DNA from: Xylogone sp. PMI_703
Lineage: Eukaryota > Ascomycota > Leotiomycetes
Length of the DNA stretch: 64,000 nucleotides
Assembly (NCBI GenBank): GCA_021399445.1
Contig: JAJTUQ010000002.1
Coordinates: forward strand, 1,860,001 to 1,924,000
Direction of reading: 5' to 3'
Below, in pieces: positions 1 to 10,926 of this stretch; the first letter of the stretch is position 1; each line of letters starts with the position of its first letter. The translations under genes were made by a program, and so were the position numbers. Below the pieces are notes generated by a model. The model saw nothing but the letters and a program-made list of their open reading frames with translations, had not been told where the DNA came from and made no database searches.

Positions 1-333
1 CAGTGGACCTTCCCGGCTGAGAATGCCGTTACGGTCCTGTTCACGCATCTAGCTGAGTACAAGCTGCGGGGGGAGTTCAGTCAGCCTCATACTACCATCA
101 CGCACCATCTCGAGCTTGCGGGCGACAAGGGCCTGGTGCTGCTGCAGGGACAAGTCATGGAGGGACGGGGCGTAAGCGTTGAGGAGGCGAAGTGGTTGAT
201 TATGTGCCTGCAGAAATTCTATGGGTTTGGTGGGGAGAAGACGGAGAGGAAGCGCTTGTTGGAGGTGTTTACTCGGGGCGATGCCGGGTTTAAAGTCGAG
301 GATTTATTGGCCGAGGCGGAAAAAGCTGATTAG
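1..333 (+). CDS. C-terminal part of an unrecognised protein (5' end outside the window)
   Basis: Frame 1 is open from the first base to a TAG at 331-333, giving 110 residues with no start needed inside the window. The composition is that of a normal soluble protein: Trp and Phe are spread along the chain and there is an acidic/lysine-rich helical C-terminus ending AEAEKAD. An internal stretch reads VEEAKWLIMCLQKFYGFGG, followed by a conserved-looking KRLLEVFTRGD segment. I do not recognise the family and assign no function. An ATG at 136 exists, but coding-like sequence continues upstream of it, so I treat the gene as truncated by the window edge rather than as a 65-residue protein. Confidence 0.7.
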   Translation, partial: QWTFPAENAVTVLFTHLAEYKLRGEFSQPHTTITHHLELAGDKGLVLLQGQVMEGRGVSVEEAKWLIMCLQKFYGFGGEKTERKRLLEVFTRGDAGFKVEDLLAEAEKAD

Positions 334-828
334 GCTTACGCTCATGACTGCCACGGGAGATATGTGTTTATTGTGTATATATTAGATTGGAATATCTCAT
401 GTCTGGCGTTATAGCGGCGAGGATGTCTTTATGTTCTCATGATAAAAAAGGAGGCCTGGTGGCTAATGAATTAAGGGGCATGGTTCGTATAGACCGGTAG
501 ATCGTGTGACGATTGTTGCTTTAGCATATACAATCGTTCAAAGAGAATTTAAAAAGAATGAAAATGAGTTTCAGTCTCACATGTTATCACTCGCAAGATA
601 CAATTAGACGAAAGTTCCTATTATTAGACTAAAAGACATGAAGCCGTCACTCAAGTAACGTACTCGAATCCCACCCACTCTCGTGCCGCTCCATACTTTG
701 TCTTTATCCCATTGGTATCAAATCTAATCCAACAACCAATTTATTAAAACCCAAATCACCTGTGTGACTGTGTCGACACTTAACGGTCAATCAAGGAGCG
801 GAGCCTAGTGCCTCAAAAGATAACAAGC
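334..828. other. Intergenic region between convergent gene ends
   Basis: This AT-rich spacer lies between the stop of the partial plus-strand gene and the stop of the minus-strand BTB gene. It should hold both 3' untranslated regions. I see no ORF with coding character. Confidence 0.6.
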
Positions 829-2215
829 CTAATGCTTCCAAAGGTGACAATTACCCTTATTACCAAGCGTAATAACATCCAACTGCTTCTCACTACCACT
901 GTCACCATTCTGCTGTTTGATCGTGATCGCATCAAGGGGATGGATGTGGAAATAGCAAGGCCAGAATCCCCGACGTTGCTCAGCGCTCGTCGCATCTGGT
1001 TTCACCCATCCACACTCCACGCAATCCGGATCTCCTGCACAGTCTCTGACGCGAGGGTCTGCGTCCGGCCAGACGATACCTCGGACTGCCTCCAGGTAAT
1101 CTCGCAAAAAGGCCTCGTTGCCACGAATAAACTCAGCTAGGGAATGTTCCGTGATGAGGTGGCTTCGGTGGGCACCGATAATGGTGGCGGCACAGAACTT
1201 TCTCAGCTTGGAACCGGCTTTGGTAGACTTGTAGACCGACTGGATCACGGATTGGCTTGGGATGGTATCTAGAAGGTGATATCCGTCTTGAATGGCGTCC
1301 ATGGTCTTATTAAGCAAGGAAGGGTCAAGATCCAATTTCTCAGCGAAGGTGTAGAGTTCAATCAACATAGAAACACGCTCTTGCTTGGCTGTGAGAGCCA
1401 TGGCAGCTTTAACGCCTGGCACCTGTCTCTGGTAGACGTAGCACAAGAAGAGTTTGAATACGTCGTGGCTAATCTCTGGGAATCTGAGAACGCCCTGAGC
1501 GTTGTTGGCCTTGTCTTCGAAGAATTTGCCCGTGGCACAGACGAGATCCTTGTGGACCATGATTTCTTTCTCGTTTGGACCAACATGGATGATCATTAGC
1601 TCGGAACCAATGTGACTAGTGGAAGAGTTAGCACTGGAGAAGGGGAAGGAGAAGGTGAAGAGGAAGAAGATAAAGAGGTAAAACGAAGAGAAGATGAAGA
1701 ACGGAGGAGAGAAGAGGAAAAGCAGGAGAAGGAGCGTCAGGAAGAAGAAGTGACAGGAAGGAGAAGTGTCAGGAAAAGAATAAGAAGCATCAAACAGAGA
1801 TACCATTCCCCTAAGAACCCATCTACTCACTCAAACATAGCAATATCATCTTCACCTTCACCTCCAGTCTCTGCCCTAACCGGCTGTTTACCAGCATATG
1901 GAACCAATTCATCACCGTCACACTCGTGAGTAGACGTATTGTCGTGAATAGACATATTGTCACTACTCAGTAGTAATATATACACATCAGCTAAAAACCT
2001 CCCATACCTCTTATTGGCCATGGAAATAGAGGAATAGAGGAAATAACATACAGCTCCTTAAGAGTAACCATCGTGTTCTTAGATATGGTGATTGGAGAAG
2101 ATTCATGAACGAAACTCTCAGTCTTGGGGCTCGTTTTTAAAGAGATTAATTTTTCAGAATGGGGGGAGCCAGGCGAGCCAGGGGAATCGGGAGAGCGAGG
2201 TGTTGTAGCGCTCAT
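829..2215 (-). CDS. BTB/POZ-domain protein
   Basis: Two exons, 2215-2052 and 1633-829, joined by GTATGT at 2051 and a CAG acceptor ending at 1634; the junction keeps frame (phase 2) and gives 322 residues. The N-terminus is Ser/Pro-rich (MSATTPRSPDSPGSPGSP), followed from about residue 55 by a BTB fold: GSELMIIHVG, then VHKDLVCATGKFFEDK, FPEISHDVFKLFLCYVY and a helical tail that includes YTFAEKLDLDPSLLNKTMD. In fungi such proteins mediate dimerisation or serve as Cul3 adaptors, but the partner cannot be read here. The 418-nt intron is long for this window and very pyrimidine-rich on the coding strand; if read through it gives an artefactual Phe/Leu-rich extension, so I removed it. Confidence 0.82.
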
Positions 2216-3395
2216 TTTGAGCGTGTGCTGCTAAGCGGGATGTTGTATGTATGTGCGTGATCGTGATCGTTAAGAGAAGGATAGATGGTTCACTTGCTGG
2301 TATATTAGGGTAGGAAAGAGAGAAATAAACTGACCTAGCACAAGAAGAGATGATTTAGTCTACACAGCTATAGTGTGCGTCCCGATTCTCTATAAGGCTT
2401 CAAGACATGATTCGCCGCAGGATGGATCGTCCTGCACGAAGATATTGGGGATATCGTGAACGACAAAGGAGCCAAATCGCCTGGTCTTGAGACAGGAGGA
2501 AGCAAAGGCCATAGAAGACCTAAAGCAAAACATATCACGCACAGGTAAACACAACATACGCAAAAGGTGATAGAGGTCTAGAATCGTTTCATATAAATAA
2601 GATAATGTCCCTCATGAAGTGAAAGCAAAAACAATGACCTCCGCACCTAGACGCCAGAAAGCCCTCCTCTATTGCATCATCGTCATCAACTACGCAATAA
2701 AACCAAGCACAAACTAACCACCTTTAATAACAAACGACTCGCTCAACTGGGAGATTTCACTTGCTTTCTCGTCTTCTTTAATCATGATTTGAATAAAATT
2801 ATCCGTCCGCTCATGCACATTTTGCAAATGCAAAGCAGAAAGCAGAGAAGGGTGGAACCATTGCTAGTTTCGTCATCAAAAAAACATCCTTATGAAACTC
2901 AAACCCACCAAACGTCATCCAATAAATCCCTGCATTCGAAAAAGTGAATAGTCCATCTAGAATTAGAAGTTACCGGCGTTAAGAAAGTGGAATGGATGCT
3001 CGGAGCAAAAATGCCAGCGGTATGCAATATCTCAGCAAAACTACAGCAGCTCCAAAAGCAATAAGGAACTCCTTCCCCGAACTAGCATGATTCAAACCGT
3101 ATGTGTCAAAATGAGTGATATTATTGAATTGTGCCGTCTGATCCAAAAACCATCGACTCGGTGTAAGAGGGTATAAGTGAGAAAATAAACGTATCGCATC
3201 CTAGGGCATTGCAATAAGGGGTAAAACTTGGGGGGATTCTGCCGTTTCTGGTACACGCGTCGTAGGAACTGAGCAGGGTAAATCTATTTCGTTTGACATA
3301 AAGGCATCCTGTAGAAAGCCTTAACTTTATCGTGGGACTCATCAAGAGCCCGGTTTGTATGTTACACCCCAAAATCAACAACTTCGAGCATTAAT
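2216..3395. other. Intergenic region upstream of the BTB gene
   Basis: About 1.2 kb holding the promoter of the minus-strand BTB gene and the 3' flank of the cyclin gene. Short ORFs here have biased composition and no recognisable motif. A long AT-rich stretch runs from about 2500 to 3000. No gene is supported. Confidence 0.55.
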
Positions 3396-4852
3396 TTAGG
3401 GAGATGTCGTAGGTTCGTCTGGGTATGCCATATCAGATGGCCCACTGGCATTTTGCCTCTGATTAATCACCTCTCGGGCATAGAACTCTACCAACATCGT
3501 CCCGTAGGCCTCAAGCTCTTCTACAGGGACGGATAGTCGGAAGTCGTTCAATAAGAGGAACTGGAGCTCCAGATGATTCAGTTCTGCTAAAGGTAGACCG
3601 CCAACCTAGATACTATTAGAAAAAAGCACGAGGAAAATATCATAGCGTAACTTTATTGACGCTTACTTACCTTAGCGTATCTGGAATTAGTGTAGAACAC
3701 GTCGGAGAAGAATTTGCTGGCACAGGTAACCCCTGCAATAACCAATCTATGGATATTGAAGCTATCCACCACGAAGAAGTAGGATAACGGGAATTGAGCT
3801 AAGCCGTGCTCATGTGGGTTATTTTGTGGATACTGGGCACGCTCCAGCTCCGAGTTGCTTCCGGGGGCACTTCTTGACGTGGGACTATCTGCAAGGTCGG
3901 AGCCTTCTGCAGAGTAACCTGTGGAAGGCCGGGAATCATCCACATCCATAGCATCCCTCTGAAGATGCTGCAAGGGGGTTGCATTGACCCTCTCCGTCAT
4001 CCGGTCAAAGTAGACTAGCAGACTTAGAAAGACCTCATAAGTCGTCGGACAGTACTTGTGTATACGGCTCAGGTAGCTGAGAATTGTGATGCTAGGCACG
4101 TTTTTACCGTGGAAAGCTAAAACACTAGATGAAAGCCCTGGCAGGCCTGCAGAACTCTCCCCCGCAGAGGAGACAGGTCTGTGCAAGTTCTCGTGTTGAC
4201 GGTCGTTGGTGGTCGTAATCTTCGTGAGCAACCCCGCTACCATCTCGATAATATCCGTGATTGGCATGCCACTGATCTCATATTTCAGAGGAGGCTCATC
4301 TGCAGTCCGTCGCCGGCCGGCCTGCCCACGTCTTGTGAGGAATTCCTCCGTAGCAAAACTCTGAATGTGGGCAAGGTCCCGAACTTTTATGGTCGTGCCG
4401 CCGTATCCTCTGACATCGTCCAGTGATCTGACTGACCTAGGAACGGACGAGGATGTAGATGAAGAATAAGAGGGTCTCGATCTCGAGGATGCCTGATCGG
4501 AAGGTGCGTTTCGGAGAGGATCTTGGGTGGAAGATTGAGTGGCAGTTGGATGTCTCGTGCGTGAATCGGGACTTGGGTTCGAGCTCGAGGATGTCGAGGG
4601 AGTGTCCGCCTTGACGTGTTGGTAGGGCTCATGCTTTACGCTGCTCCCCTCAGCATCCCGGCCAGCCGTGCTTGGAGGGGTATCAGCGACGGCCGTCTGG
4701 GGCGGTCGAGGACTGGAGGGACGTCCGGGTCGCGATCGAGACCTGTGGCGGTATTGGGATTCCGTAGATCGCTGGTAATCGGATCCAGCTATCATCGTAT
4801 GGGTGTGATAGCGCGAGGAGTCTGACATGAAGTCACCGACGACCGCAGCCAT
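3396..4852 (-). CDS. Pho80/Pcl-type cyclin (Pho85 cyclin family)
   Basis: Exons 4852-3671 and 3605-3396, joined by AAG|GTAAGT and a TAG acceptor, give 463 residues. The first 170 or so residues are Ser/Pro/Arg-rich and probably disordered. The cyclin fold starts near the ITDIIEMVAGLLTKI segment and contains SYLSRIHKYCPTTYEVFLS, the helix with SFNIHRLVIAGVTCASKFF, then FYTNSRYAKVGGLPLAELN followed by LELQFLLLNDFRL. That last block is a hallmark of Pho80/Pcl6/Pcl7 cyclins, which activate a Pho85-like CDK in phosphate, glycogen or nutrient signalling. Conservation across the junction (RYAK|VGGLPL) supports the splice. A likely leader intron (donor GTAAGC at 5438, acceptor TGCAG ending at 4875, 564 nt) explains why the upstream region looks untranslated. 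Which Pho85 cyclin it corresponds to is not decidable. Confidence 0.9.
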
Positions 4853-6912
4853 TCCAGCTTACTTGTGTTCGCAGCTGCACAGGGAAACTGCGGTATAAAC
4901 ATTAGTTGTGTTGCACAGGAAAGGGGAGAAACGCCACAGAAGAACAACAGAGAAGGTCACGGTAATAAAGCAAGAACAAAGGAGAGAGTTGGTTTCAACA
5001 GCGAGCCCTCGGAGCCGGTATGGTGAGACCCCAAGCTTGCTTTGCCCAGTGGGAGCGACAACAGGGCCGTCTCAATCAGACCAACCTTTGGCACACACAC
5101 GCACGCACGCACACGATAAATATATCTGCCCGAAGAGACAAAACAAGAATCAGGCAATACAGCAGCAGCACCCGGGCTCGCTGTCACTATTCACTTGAAG
5201 CTTCTAATAAATTGGAAGACGAGCAGCACAGCACCGCCCGGCGTGCACATGATTCCCGCCGAGCAAAGCAGGCTAGTCAAGGAAGGCTCCGATGGCGAAT
5301 GCATCGCCGGGACTCGAGTTACTTTTGAGCGTGTGTTTGTGGGGGTATTTTGTTGTTGCACGGGGAGAGGAGAATGAGGAGGAGGGACAGACAGACCCTA
5401 GAGTCTTTTTTGTGTGTGCGCAACAACTAGAGGCTTACCTGCAGCATTCCTATAATTTACAATAGAAGAAAAGAAAAGAATCCCAAGGTCCGCAAGAAGT
5501 AGTTGTGGACCTGGTTGTACGAGAGAAGAGAGAGTAGGTAGAGAGAGGCAGAGCGGTAGATAGATAGAGAGAGAGCCTCAAAGGAATAATTGGAGAGAGA
5601 GAGAGGCGGAGGATAAAGTCGTGGCGATGATGAAGTGGGCGGATGGTGGTCGTGCTGGGACGAGGTTCACCCAAAAAGGCTTGGGGCAATTTGCTAGATA
5701 GACGACTCGACTCCGCTGTGGTGGCCTTTTGGGCTAGAGAGGCGTGCAGGCGTGCTTCCCACCAGTGCTGTGGTAGTGTCGATCGAGGGCTGGCGGCAGG
5801 ATGACGAAGGGCGAAGTGGAGGCAGAGAGGCAATGCAAATGCAAATCACCGCAAACACGCCCCCTCCACCAGCAGCCGGGTTGCGAAACGCGTTATATAT
5901 AAAAACTCTTTCTGCGCCTAAAAACAACAAAAAAGGGGAATTGCTCTCTTTGTTGACGCAGATCGGAGGCGAGGGCGAGGGCAAAAAATGGGTAGGGTAA
6001 AATAGAATAAAAAAAGGGGGGGGAAATGGATAATGATAATGGATAGGGAGAGCCACGATAAGAATTTATTATTTTAGAGTAGTAAGTGAAAGGGCAGGAT
6101 GTGAAATAGATCGGGAAGCGGGAGACCAAACCAGCACGGGCAGAATCGAGGTTGGGCCTCTGGGGCCAATCTGTAGGAGAGGCTGACACACGGGCGCGGC
6201 TTCGCGGTGCAGAAGGCGAATCGGGGGGGTGGAAGGGCAACGCGGAGGCTGGGCGCTGGCCCTTCTGTATCAGGTAGAACAGGCCTGTCTGTCTGTGTCC
6301 CGAACGTCGTTTGTTCCACCCAGCTGCACTGCAAACTGCAAAGTTACTGTACCAAGAAAACTACTCCTTTCAAGGGGATGATGTACTGCAGTATTGCACC
6401 ATATCACAGGTATTCAGTACAAAGTACCCCCAATAATTCACCATCAAATACGCTGCGTGACCAAGTCCCCTTCCAGGTTCCAGGGGGGGGTGTTTGCGCC
6501 CGCAGTTGCTTTTTCTGCTTTCTAGAAAGGGGGCTGGCAGCCCTTACGGCCACAACTGCCCTTTACTGCACCGGGTACTTGCCCTCGATGTCACGCCTGC
6601 CTTGCTTGCCAGCAGTTTGCAATCGTGGTGGTGAAATTCGCGGTGCACTCGGTGGTGCCGATACTATGATTCGCTGGCAGTTACATGCATCATCCGTGGT
6701 CCCCCTTTGGCTGCTCTGGCTCTTTGGCTCTTCAGGCCCTGTGGCCCTCACCGCCCGCCGTGTGCTGATATCATACAACAAAAACTCACGGAGGCACCGT
6801 TGACCGCTCTTGTGCACTGTGAGCCAGAACCTATGCTGCGCTCCAGCACGTTTTTGTGCACTCTCTGTATCATTTAGCATGCCTCAGCGCCCTATTTTAC
6901 AGATATACAGCC
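4853..6912. other. Long upstream region of the cyclin gene, with low-complexity GA/CT tracts
   Basis: About 2 kb that should contain the promoter and a long, CT-rich 5' leader (coding strand) of the minus-strand cyclin gene, plus the 3' flank of the proteasome gene. A GA/GATA microsatellite-like tract lies at about 5518-5612. A possible leader intron spans 5438-4875. A GTAC-rich stretch lies at about 6340-6600. ORFs of up to 198 codons are low-complexity readings without domains. Confidence 0.5.
5518..5612. repeat. GA/GATA-rich low-complexity tract
   Basis: The plus strand is almost entirely purine here, with runs of GAGA, GATAGATAGA and AGAGAGAGAG. It lies in the presumed leader or promoter of the cyclin gene, where the transcript would be a CU-rich leader. 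Confidence 0.6.
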
Positions 6913-7912
6913 CTATTCGTGCCGGATTGCGTAATTGGTATCCGGCAGGTACAGGTGCCGGTTCGCTCCCTTCTTCGTCAAGACCACCATCCTGATGACA
7001 CCACCAGAGCTGCCGTCCCATTTGATCGCTTCCTGCAGCGCACCCTTCACGAAGTTCACGGCCTCCTCCTCGTTCATCCCCTCTCTCCAGTGCGCATCGC
7101 AGTATCCGTAAATGTACGTCGATCCGGACCCTCCAATCGCATAGGGCTGCTTGTGCAGCGAGCCGCCCAGTGGTATCGAGTATACCTGTCCGCCGTGTCG
7201 CTCGTCCCAGCCCGCAATGATCAAGCCAGCACTATATCCCACGATCAGCAATCAGAACGGCCTTGCTTTGGTTCCCGGCTCCAGCCTCACCTTAATCTGT
7301 CCTTGTTCTCGTAGCAGAGCTCCTGGAACATCGCCGCCGCTGTCTGTGTAGTGGGTTGTCTTCCGTTCATCACCGCATACATGCCCAGTTGATAATGCAC
7401 AATGTCCGCAACAGCTTGTGTGTCCGCCGCAGAACCGGATCGACAACACCAGATTGTATCATGGACTTGTGTGAGTTTGTCTGTGACTCGGTTTGCAATG
7501 TATGCGCCGGTAGTTGTTCGACTATCCGCACCTATGGACCAGAGCACATTAGTTCTCTTATCTAGGGCCCCTCAATCTTGTATTTCCCAACTAACCTAGA
7601 ATCACACCATCTTTAAAGTTGATTGCCATGCTGGAGCCATGTTAGAAGCCATTTCCAGTGTTTAAAATGTATTGTAAGTCTGAGTATCAGCCGTATAAAA
7701 GCTTACATTGAAGTTCCTAAGCTGTGGCATTGTAAGCATAAGCACAAACAAATGACACCTATAATGGCTCTTACTTCACTTCTCCCTTCTTCAGCCGCTC
7801 CATATCAACATGAATGCCATCTTTAGAAGCTCTAAGTTAGCTCTTTGCGTGGGTATCATCAATGTCTTGATAAAATACCTTCGTTTAACATCCCTGACGT
7901 CGTGAACTCCAT
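6913..7912 (-). CDS. PRE3: 20S proteasome beta-1 catalytic subunit (caspase-like), Pre3/PSMB6
   Basis: Six exons: 7912-7879, 7829-7775, 7721-7707, 7630-7596, 7531-7291 and 7231-6913; together 232 residues (yeast Pre3 is 215). All junctions use GT..AG and keep frame. The propeptide ends LKKGEVNLG and the mature chain begins [11 protein letters not shown], with Thr33 the N-terminal nucleophile. [19 protein letters not shown] follows, with the Asp and Lys of the active site. Further family blocks are [27 protein letters not shown] and [16 protein letters not shown]. The third exon is only 15 nt and encodes Leu-Gly-Thr-Ser around the nucleophile, so skipping it would remove the catalytic residue. 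The protein works in the inner beta ring of the 20S core, cleaving after acidic residues. Confidence 0.95.
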
Positions 7913-8497
7913 TTTGCACTTTCTATCTAACAGTTGAATGATTAATGAAAAGGATCTCTTCCGTAGGACAGATAGTATTTGCTAGAGGGATCGTAGTCGT
8001 AGTGCAAAGGTATGGTAGCTTTCATTCAAGCTCAAGGCAACTAGAGCTTCGCGTCGCTTCCAATAGTGGTAGCTTTATATCACGTGATACACATTGCACA
8101 AACGTATTTCGTTATGCCTCAGGCAGAAATATTATATTCATCTAGAACTGTTGATATAACTGCAGTTTATGTGACGCACGAAACTTATATTCAAAATTAC
8201 GTCATTGCATACTCTTGATAAGTCTATATCGACTTGTAGAAAACTTCTAAGTCATATAATAGACAAAGTTACCGAAACTCCGAGATTCATATTGGATCAT
8301 GAATAATAGCACCGGTTTGGTCAACCCTTCATATTTCCACTGCCGAACCTTATTTGCTCAAGTGTGCTATTCGACACGCCTTGAACTCCACCATCTTGGA
8401 TCCGCATTTATATCATCTCGTTCAACCGGAACGCTAGTATGAAGCGCTCATTCTCTCCATATTATCTTAGCCGCCTCGTGTTAACCTATATATCCCG
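7913..8497. other. Intergenic region upstream of PRE3
   Basis: Promoter of the minus-strand proteasome gene and the 3' flank of ERV2. It contains an E-box palindrome (8079-8088). No coding sequence is supported. Confidence 0.55.
8079..8088. promoter_or_regulatory. ATCACGTGAT palindrome (E-box, bHLH-type site)
   Basis: A perfect 10-bp palindrome with a CACGTG core, 167 bp upstream of the PRE3 start codon. CACGTG is bound by Cbf1-like and other bHLH factors in fungi. Function here is inferred from sequence only. Confidence 0.4.
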
Positions 8498-9165
8498 TTA
8501 GAAATTTAACAATAGCCACAGCAGTAAAGAGACATGCCCTTCCTTATCTAATTCCAATGGTGTGAAATTCTCCTCGTCCTTCTTCGAGGACTTCCCTCCC
8601 TCGTCATCATCTGCACAACCACAATCATAGAAGTCTCCAATTTTCGAACAATCGAATATCTCCTTCTTCAGGCGCTTGTTGACTTCATTATGAACATAGC
8701 AGGCCCAACCTGCCGCGGCCGATCTCGAGGATACTTGTGGAGGATATTTCGTCAGGATCTTCTGGAAATGTCGCGCACAGTCTCCGCATGGATATAGACG
8801 CGCAAAGAGACGTATATAGGAGTTTAGAGCTACTTTGTCGTCTTCTGATGGCTTGTCGGGGAACTTCGCCATCATGGTGTGTAAGAGCTTCCATGCTGCG
8901 TTGCCAAGCTCTGCTCTATCGCAAAGTTAGCATACAGATCCGCATGTAGGGCAGCTGTATCGCATTACTTTAATGTGGCATTCTCAAGCTTTGGAGCAGT
9001 TGCTTCTCCTTGCAGGATGCCATCGTCGAGGTGAATTGGTTTCGTATCGAGGCCCGAGAGACCAGTCGTGTCTGCTCCATCGTGCGATGGTAGTATATAA
9101 AACAGGCAAATGATTATAAAAACAGCAATGACCATAAAGAGTGCATTATGCTGACGGCGCGCCAT
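8498..9165 (-). CDS. ERV2: ER FAD-linked sulfhydryl oxidase Erv2
   Basis: Exons 9165-8969 and 8915-8498 (donor GTAATG, acceptor ATAG) give 204 residues, close to yeast Erv2 (196). The N-terminus MARRQHN is followed by a signal-anchor helix (LFMVIAVFIIICLFYILP), so the catalytic domain faces the ER lumen. Erv/ALR signatures are WKLLHTMMAKFPDKP, the redox pair in YPCGDCARHF, and WACYVHNEVNKRL for FAD binding. A C-terminal CGC within FYDCGCADD matches the shuttle disulfide typical of Erv2. It oxidises thiols for disulfide formation and passes electrons to O2. The reading frame extends upstream without an ATG (TTG at 9201), so I start at the first ATG. The last 12 residues (HVSLLLWLLLNF) are unusually hydrophobic. 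It is divergent with the aminotransferase gene. Confidence 0.92.
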
Positions 9166-9691
9166 ATTGACAGGATTGGTGGTTCCGTAAGCAGAAGCCA
9201 ACCTACTAGCTCGAATTCCTAGCAGGGTAGACCGGCTTGACCGTGAAAATTAAACTTAGGAAGAAGCGGCTATACAAGCTACAGAACTATCATACTGTAT
9301 AGCTGGAGTTCCTGAAAATGCATTTAGTTGAAGTCATCCCATCTCTGGTCTGACCTCGTCGTTTCCTAATCCGAGGATGGAACACAGTAATCACGATTAG
9401 AGCAGGGTCGTCCGGCTCCTGAAACCGACAGCGCTAGGCCAGGGCTAGCAGATCATAAGCAGGGGACTCCGAATTTCGAACCTAAACGTAACGGCAAAGC
9501 ATCTGAAACCCCGCGCCGGCGCCTCCTAAGCCCCGCCAACTCCGAGATCGCGCGCAAATAATCGTAGTACAAATTATTCTTAGGAGTCAGCATGCTGACT
9601 GTTATGACTATATAACATACTTCTCATCCACAATAGAGCAAAATATTCTGCAGTAGAATTTCCTTCTTGATATCCTAAATTCCATTGAGCA
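9166..9691. other. Divergent promoter region between ERV2 and the aminotransferase gene
   Basis: 526 bp shared by two divergent genes. The aminotransferase side has a 16-bp palindrome (9585-9600) and a TATA-like CTATATAAC at about 9608. No ORF of note. Confidence 0.6.
9585..9600. promoter_or_regulatory. 16-bp perfect palindrome AGTCAGCATGCTGACT, Gcn4/Cpc1-like half sites
   Basis: The sequence is its own reverse complement. With the preceding G it includes GAGTCA, a half-site match to the TGASTCA element of Gcn4/Cpc1 (general amino-acid control). It sits 92 bp upstream of the ATG of an amino-acid aminotransferase and just upstream of a TATA-like sequence. A regulatory role is inferred. Confidence 0.45.
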
Positions 9692-10926
9692 ATGGCTTCC
9701 TTCCCACCCCCACCAGTTGACACCATTGACTGGAGTGATATTGGTTTCCGCGTCCGCGAAGGTGAGTCAGAAAGGCCACCTCATATCTTACGAGATTTCT
9801 GGGGAAATCTACTAACACTCACGTTTGACAGTTAACGGGCATATCGAATCCTACTACAGTGTTAAGACTGGAAAATGGACATCTCCAGTCTATGTTACCG
9901 ACCCATACCTCCGAATTCATGGCATGGCACCTGGTCTTAATTATGGTCAGCAAGCATATGAAGGAATGAAGGCATTCCGCGCTCCCAATGGCGACATCCA
10001 GATCTTCAGACCCAATCGCAATGCCGCTCGTATGGCACACTCCGCTTCCTTCATTAGCATTCCACCTGTTCCCGAGGAGCTGTTCATGGAAAGTGTGCAT
10101 GCTGCCGTGAGCTTAAACGCAGAATATGTCCCACCTCATGAGACCGGCGCAGCGATGTATATTAGGCCCTTAATTTTCGGCAGCTCGGCGCAATTGGGAC
10201 TTAACCCTCCCGAAGAATACACTTTCTGTGTCTACGTCTTACCCGTAGGCGTCTACCACGGCGTGCATCCAGTCAAGGCTCTGATTTTGGAAGAATTTGA
10301 CCGCGCTGCTCCCGATGGAACGGGAAGTGCGAAGGTAGGAGGTAACTATGCACCCGTCTTAAGATGGAGCGAAAAGGCGAGAAATGAGGGGTACGGGATT
10401 ACGTTACATTTGGATAGTAAGACTAGGTCCGAAATCGATGAATTCTCGACAAGTGGATTTATTGGAGTGAAGAAGGATGGTGACAGCTACACTCTTGTTG
10501 CACCAGACAGCAAGAATGTCATCCAAAGTGTTACCGCAGACAGTGTCTTGGAAATTGCAAAGAGTCTAGGGTGGAAGACGGAGATCCGACCTGTGAGTGG
10601 CCATTTGTCTCCGAATTGTTAACAGATTCCTGGGAATTGTGGTACTGACAATTTTTAAATAGATCAAATACGAGGAATTGTCATCTTTCGTGGAGGTCAT
10701 GGCTGCTGGCACTGCGGCTGCACTGGTGCCTATCAAATCCATTACACGGAACTCAACGAATGATACATTCTCCTATATCCCAGAAGATTCGCAAGACCCA
10801 GGCCCAGTATGCATAAAGCTACTTGAAACTCTCAAAGGAATACAGGCCGGCAAGATTCCCGATAATTTTGGGTGGACCTCGAAGGTTGAACAGGTCGATG
10901 TAAACAAATATACTGCTGCGAAATAA
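9692..10926 (+). CDS. Branched-chain amino acid aminotransferase (class IV, PLP-dependent)
   Basis: Exons 9692-9761, 9832-10592 and 10663-10926 give 364 residues. Introns are GTGAGT..ACAG (70 nt) and GTGAGT..ATAG (70 nt). Family blocks: IHGMAPGLNYGQQAYEGMKAF near residues 60-80, FRPNRNAARM, YIRPLIFGSSAQLGL, and GSAKVGGNYAPVLRW, whose Lys is the expected Schiff-base residue. EIDEFSTSGFIGV and EVMAAGTAAALVPIKSI are cofactor-binding loops. It would interconvert Leu/Ile/Val and their 2-oxo acids with 2-oxoglutarate. I see no obvious mitochondrial presequence (MASFPPPPVDTIDW), suggesting a cytosolic form. Fungi have several paralogues, some in secondary-metabolite clusters; the housekeeping neighbours argue for primary metabolism. 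A Gcn4/Cpc1-like palindrome lies upstream. Confidence 0.92.

Noticed and set aside
1634..1830. Phe/Leu-rich N-terminus of the BTB protein read from 1830
   Set aside because: It is the pyrimidine-rich part of an intron; the exon at 2215-2052 joins in frame to the BTB domain.
6207..6803. 198-codon plus-strand ORF
   Set aside because: Composition resembles translated GC-rich spacer; no domain, and it has overlapping ORFs in other frames.
9166..9201. N-terminal extension of Erv2 to 9201
   Set aside because: The extension begins with TTG, not ATG. The first ATG (9165) gives the usual short basic N-terminus before the signal anchor.
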